Below are positions 7,703 through 8,986 of a stretch of DNA of 8,986 bases, in pieces (the first letter of the stretch is position 1; each line of letters starts with the position of its first letter). The notes beneath the pieces are model-generated. The model saw only the letters and a list, made by a program, of their open reading frames with translations, was not told the origin of the DNA and searched no databases. The translations under genes were made by a program, and so were the position numbers. The stretch covers positions 1 to 8,986 of the forward strand of contig DKUL01000031.1 in the NCBI GenBank assembly GCA_002490665.1, in the 5' to 3' direction. The stretch comes from Lachnospiraceae bacterium UBA7205. Its GTDB lineage: Bacteria > Bacillota > Clostridia > Lachnospirales > Lachnospiraceae.

Positions 7703-7917
7703 TAGAAAGCTCCTTCCTCCTGTTCTGTCAATGCCGGATTAGCATATTTGTGAGCGATTCCGGGCATGGATTGTATTGTTTCTGTTTTTGTGACCGAGGG
7801 TTTGGGTGGCAATTCATAAGTGTCTGAATTAATGAACCGTACAAAAGCATAAACAGCCTCAATCTGGTGGTTTTACATGGTTTCTAACAGGCCGATTGTT
7901 TTTTCCAAAGCTGACAT
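7702..7917 (-). pseudogene. Antitoxin-like small gene interrupted by an in-frame stop
   Basis: From ATG 7917, with an AGGAGGA site 6 nt upstream (7924-7930), the frame reads MSALEKTIGLLETM. It then meets TAA (7873-7875) and continues open as NHQIEAVYAFVRFINSD to IAHKYANPALTEQEEGAF, ending at TAA (7702-7704). Apart from the single stop it is a clean 71-codon frame. The LEKTIGLLETM...HQIEAVYAFVRFI start and the A.KYANP.L...E.GAF end resemble, from memory, small clostridial type II antitoxin-like proteins, whose C-terminus usually runs about a dozen residues further. So it seems both interrupted and shortened, and no toxin gene is adjacent. Its stop overlaps the hydrolase start by one base (TAATG). 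The intact ribosome binding site and promoter suggest recent decay, or that the short leader peptide still feeds hydrolase translation. A sequencing error at the stop is possible. Confidence 0.6.
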
Positions 7918-7944
7918 GGTCATTCCTCCTCGTCTATTTTCTAA

Positions 7945-7973
7945 AGAATATCATGTACAAAACCAAAAATCAA
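7945..7973 (-). promoter_or_regulatory. Promoter for the antitoxin-like remnant and hydrolase
   Basis: On the minus strand TTGATT (7968-7973) and TATTCT (7945-7950) are separated by 17 bp, with TGA directly before the -10 giving an extended -10 element. It is placed about 28 bp before the ATG of the small frame. No other clear promoter lies between it and the hydrolase. Confidence 0.5.
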
Positions 7974-7985
7974 TTAAATGTTATT

Positions 7986-8016
7986 CCTTATTTTTTTACA
8001 ATATTTATTAATAAGG
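7986..8016 (+). repeat. Inverted repeat upstream of the DeoR promoter
   Basis: CCTTATT (7986-7992) and AATAAGG (8010-8016) are perfect complements around a 17-bp A+T-rich centre. The repeat ends one base before the -35 of the plus-strand promoter and lies upstream of the minus-strand promoter, so it could be a binding site shared by both directions. The base composition makes chance occurrence plausible. Confidence 0.35.
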
Positions 8017-8017
8017 C

Positions 8018-8046
8018 TTGCATATTCGCAAATAAACAAGTATAAT
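8018..8046 (+). promoter_or_regulatory. Strong sigma-A-type promoter of the DeoR-family gene
   Basis: TTGCAT (8018-8023) and a perfect TATAAT (8041-8046) are separated by exactly 17 bp. Transcription would start near 8052-8054, which leaves too little leader for an ATG at 8068 and supports a start at 8098. Confidence 0.75.
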
Positions 8047-8060
8047 CGAATATAAACAAG
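8022..8060 (+). repeat. Operator-like repeats over the DeoR promoter
   Basis: Two repeat patterns are superimposed here. ATAAACAAG occurs at 8032-8040 and 8052-8060, exactly 20 bp apart, on the same face of the helix and flanking the -10. ATATTCG (8022-8028) and CGAATAT (8047-8053) form a perfect 7-bp inverted repeat. DeoR-family repressors commonly bind repeats in their own promoters, so this is a candidate autoregulatory operator by inference. Confidence 0.5.
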
Positions 8061-8085
8061 ATAAAACATGAAGAAATACGAAATC

Positions 8086-8089
8086 GAGG
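8086..8089 (+). promoter_or_regulatory. Ribosome binding site supporting the ATG at 8098
   Basis: GAGG lies 8 nt before ATG 8098. An upstream in-frame ATG at 8068 has no such site and falls about 15 nt from the predicted transcription start. A third ATG at 8104 is 14 nt away and remains possible. Confidence 0.5.
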
Positions 8090-8097
8090 TATTTATT

Positions 8098-8880
8098 ATG
8101 TTTATGGAAGAACGACAGAAAGATATTATTCGAAAAGTAAACCAGACAGGGCGGATCCTGGTATCAGAAATTCAGGAATGTTATCAGATTTCGGCGGATT
8201 GTGCAAGGCGGGATCTAAGGATGTTGGAAAGGAAAGGATTGCTGCAGAGAACACATGGCGGTGCCATTGCAGTTCATCCAAAAGAAATCTATCCCGCGCC
8301 GACATATAATCCAATAGATATAAAAGAAATTAAGACTGATTACCTGGCGGTTGCAAAAAAAGCAATCGAGTATATTCAAAACAAGGATGTCATTTATATT
8401 ACCACATCTTTAGTCGGATATTATATGGCTGAAAATCTGCCGGAAAATATAACCATTACCGTATTGACAAATTCTGTTACCATTGCAGATGTATTGCGCA
8501 AAAAAATAAATATATCCGTTATATTATTGGGCGGAGAAATGTCCCATCGTGGGCACTGCCACGATTTTTATACCATTCAGATGGTGAATAATATCCGCAT
8601 GGATAAAGCTTTTTTGTCACACGCGGCATTGTCTTTGGATTTTGGGGCATCCATTCACGATCCTGCCGGTGTGGAATTTGGAAAAGCTGTTATGAAGAAC
8701 AGCGGGATGAATATCGGGTTATATCCGTCTAAGAAGATAGGGCGAAATTCCATCCATTCTGTATGCGGGATAAAAGATTATGATTTACTGATTACGGACA
8801 ATAATGTATCAGAGGATTTTCTGACACAGATCAGGGAACTTGGAGTAGCTGTAGAAATAGTTGGGTTGAAAGGGGTATAG
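8098..8880 (+). CDS. DeoR-family transcriptional repressor
   Basis: Starting at 8098 the protein is 260 residues, the usual DeoR-family size, and begins MFMEERQKDIIRKV like other members. The N-terminal helix-turn-helix covers about residues 5-55, with the recognition helix near ISADCARRDLRMLERKGL and the family signature LLQRTHGGA. The C-terminal DeoR sensor domain follows, with VLTNSVTIADVL, VILLGGEM and GIKDYDLLITDN. Such regulators bind sugar phosphates or related metabolites and repress catabolic operons. Where many members have a DSGTT-like phosphate-binding loop, this one reads YITTSLVGYY, so its ligand may differ. Promoter-overlapping repeats suggest it controls its own transcription, and possibly the gene starting at 8963. 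Codon use looks more A+T rich than in the EF-G-like and two-component genes. The ligand cannot be named. Confidence 0.9.
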   Translation: MFMEERQKDIIRKVNQTGRILVSEIQECYQISADCARRDLRMLERKGLLQRTHGGAIAVHPKEIYPAPTYNPIDIKEIKTDYLAVAKKAIEYIQNKDVIYITTSLVGYYMAENLPENITITVLTNSVTIADVLRKKINISVILLGGEMSHRGHCHDFYTIQMVNNIRMDKAFLSHAALSLDFGASIHDPAGVEFGKAVMKNSGMNIGLYPSKKIGRNSIHSVCGIKDYDLLITDNNVSEDFLTQIRELGVAVEIVGLKGV

Positions 8881-8883
8881 TAT

Positions 8884-8903
8884 ATCTGCCAAAGCAGGCA
8901 GAT
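8884..8903 (+). other. Hairpin immediately after the DeoR-family gene
   Basis: ATCTGCC (8884-8890) and GGCAGAT (8897-8903) pair perfectly around a 6-nt loop, 3 bp after the stop codon. No T run follows on either strand, so it is not a standard intrinsic terminator. It could protect or process the mRNA 3' end, or separate expression of the regulator from the next gene. Confidence 0.5.
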
Positions 8904-8962
8904 GGGAGTTAAAATTTGCGCTACGCCCAGATTCGCGGGCTGTTGGTAGAAGGGGGATTAAG

Positions 8963-8986
8963 ATGTATTGTATATTAGTGACAGGT
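8963..8986 (+). CDS. Start of a possible P-loop ATPase/kinase-like gene (cut by window end)
   Basis: ATG 8963 is preceded by AGGGGG (8951-8956) at 6-nt spacing and opens the frame MYCILVTG, which runs off the window. This beginning resembles adenylate-kinase-like or other P-loop proteins, where a beta strand leads into the GxxGxGK loop, but the loop itself is outside the window. It lies 82 bp after the DeoR-family stop with no terminator between, so it may be cotranscribed and regulated by that repressor. The identification is tentative because only eight codons are visible. Confidence 0.45.

Noticed and set aside
8884..8903. Hairpin read as an intrinsic terminator of the DeoR-family gene
   Set aside because: No T run follows the stem on either strand.

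Overview
The window looks like ordinary chromosome from a low-to-moderate G+C Gram-positive gut bacterium, most likely a Lachnospiraceae-type clostridium. This is an inference from protein style (EF-G paralogue, OmpR-type two-component pair, AAA-ATPase/PD-(D/E)XK protein, lipoprotein amidase), strong AGGAGG-like ribosome binding sites and sigma-A-type promoters. No rRNA, tRNA, CRISPR array, insertion sequence or phage gene was seen.

Layout: (1) bp 1-1917, plus strand: an EF-G-like translational GTPase paralogue, cut at the left edge so that its P-loop is missing. (2) bp 1914-3922, minus strand: a response regulator followed by its sensor kinase. The kinase stop overlaps the EF-G-like stop, and a near-perfect intrinsic terminator for the EF-G-like transcript lies inside the kinase gene. 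(3) bp 3923-4206: divergent control region with a candidate regulator box for the two-component operon and a good promoter for the plus-strand gene. (4) bp 4207-6850, plus strand: an AAA-ATPase-like/PD-(D/E)XK protein and, 37 bp downstream, a lipoprotein with SH3b and Amidase_3 domains, probably one transcript. (5) bp 6905-7917, minus strand: an alpha/beta hydrolase preceded by a small antitoxin-like gene with an internal stop codon, the two joined by a TAATG overlap. (6) bp 7918-8097: divergent promoters and repeats. (7) bp 8098-8880, plus strand: a DeoR-family repressor, then a hairpin and the first eight codons of what may be a P-loop kinase-like gene.

How the parts work together: the two-component pair is a self-contained signalling unit that probably regulates itself. 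The ATPase-nuclease-like protein and the amidase share a transcript but have no evident functional link. The DeoR repressor probably controls its own promoter and perhaps the downstream gene. I see no convincing new multi-gene system. The best leads are the terminator embedded in the kinase gene, the broken antitoxin-like frame fused by overlap to a hydrolase operon, the EF-G paralogue with altered G motifs, and the repeat-rich DeoR promoter.
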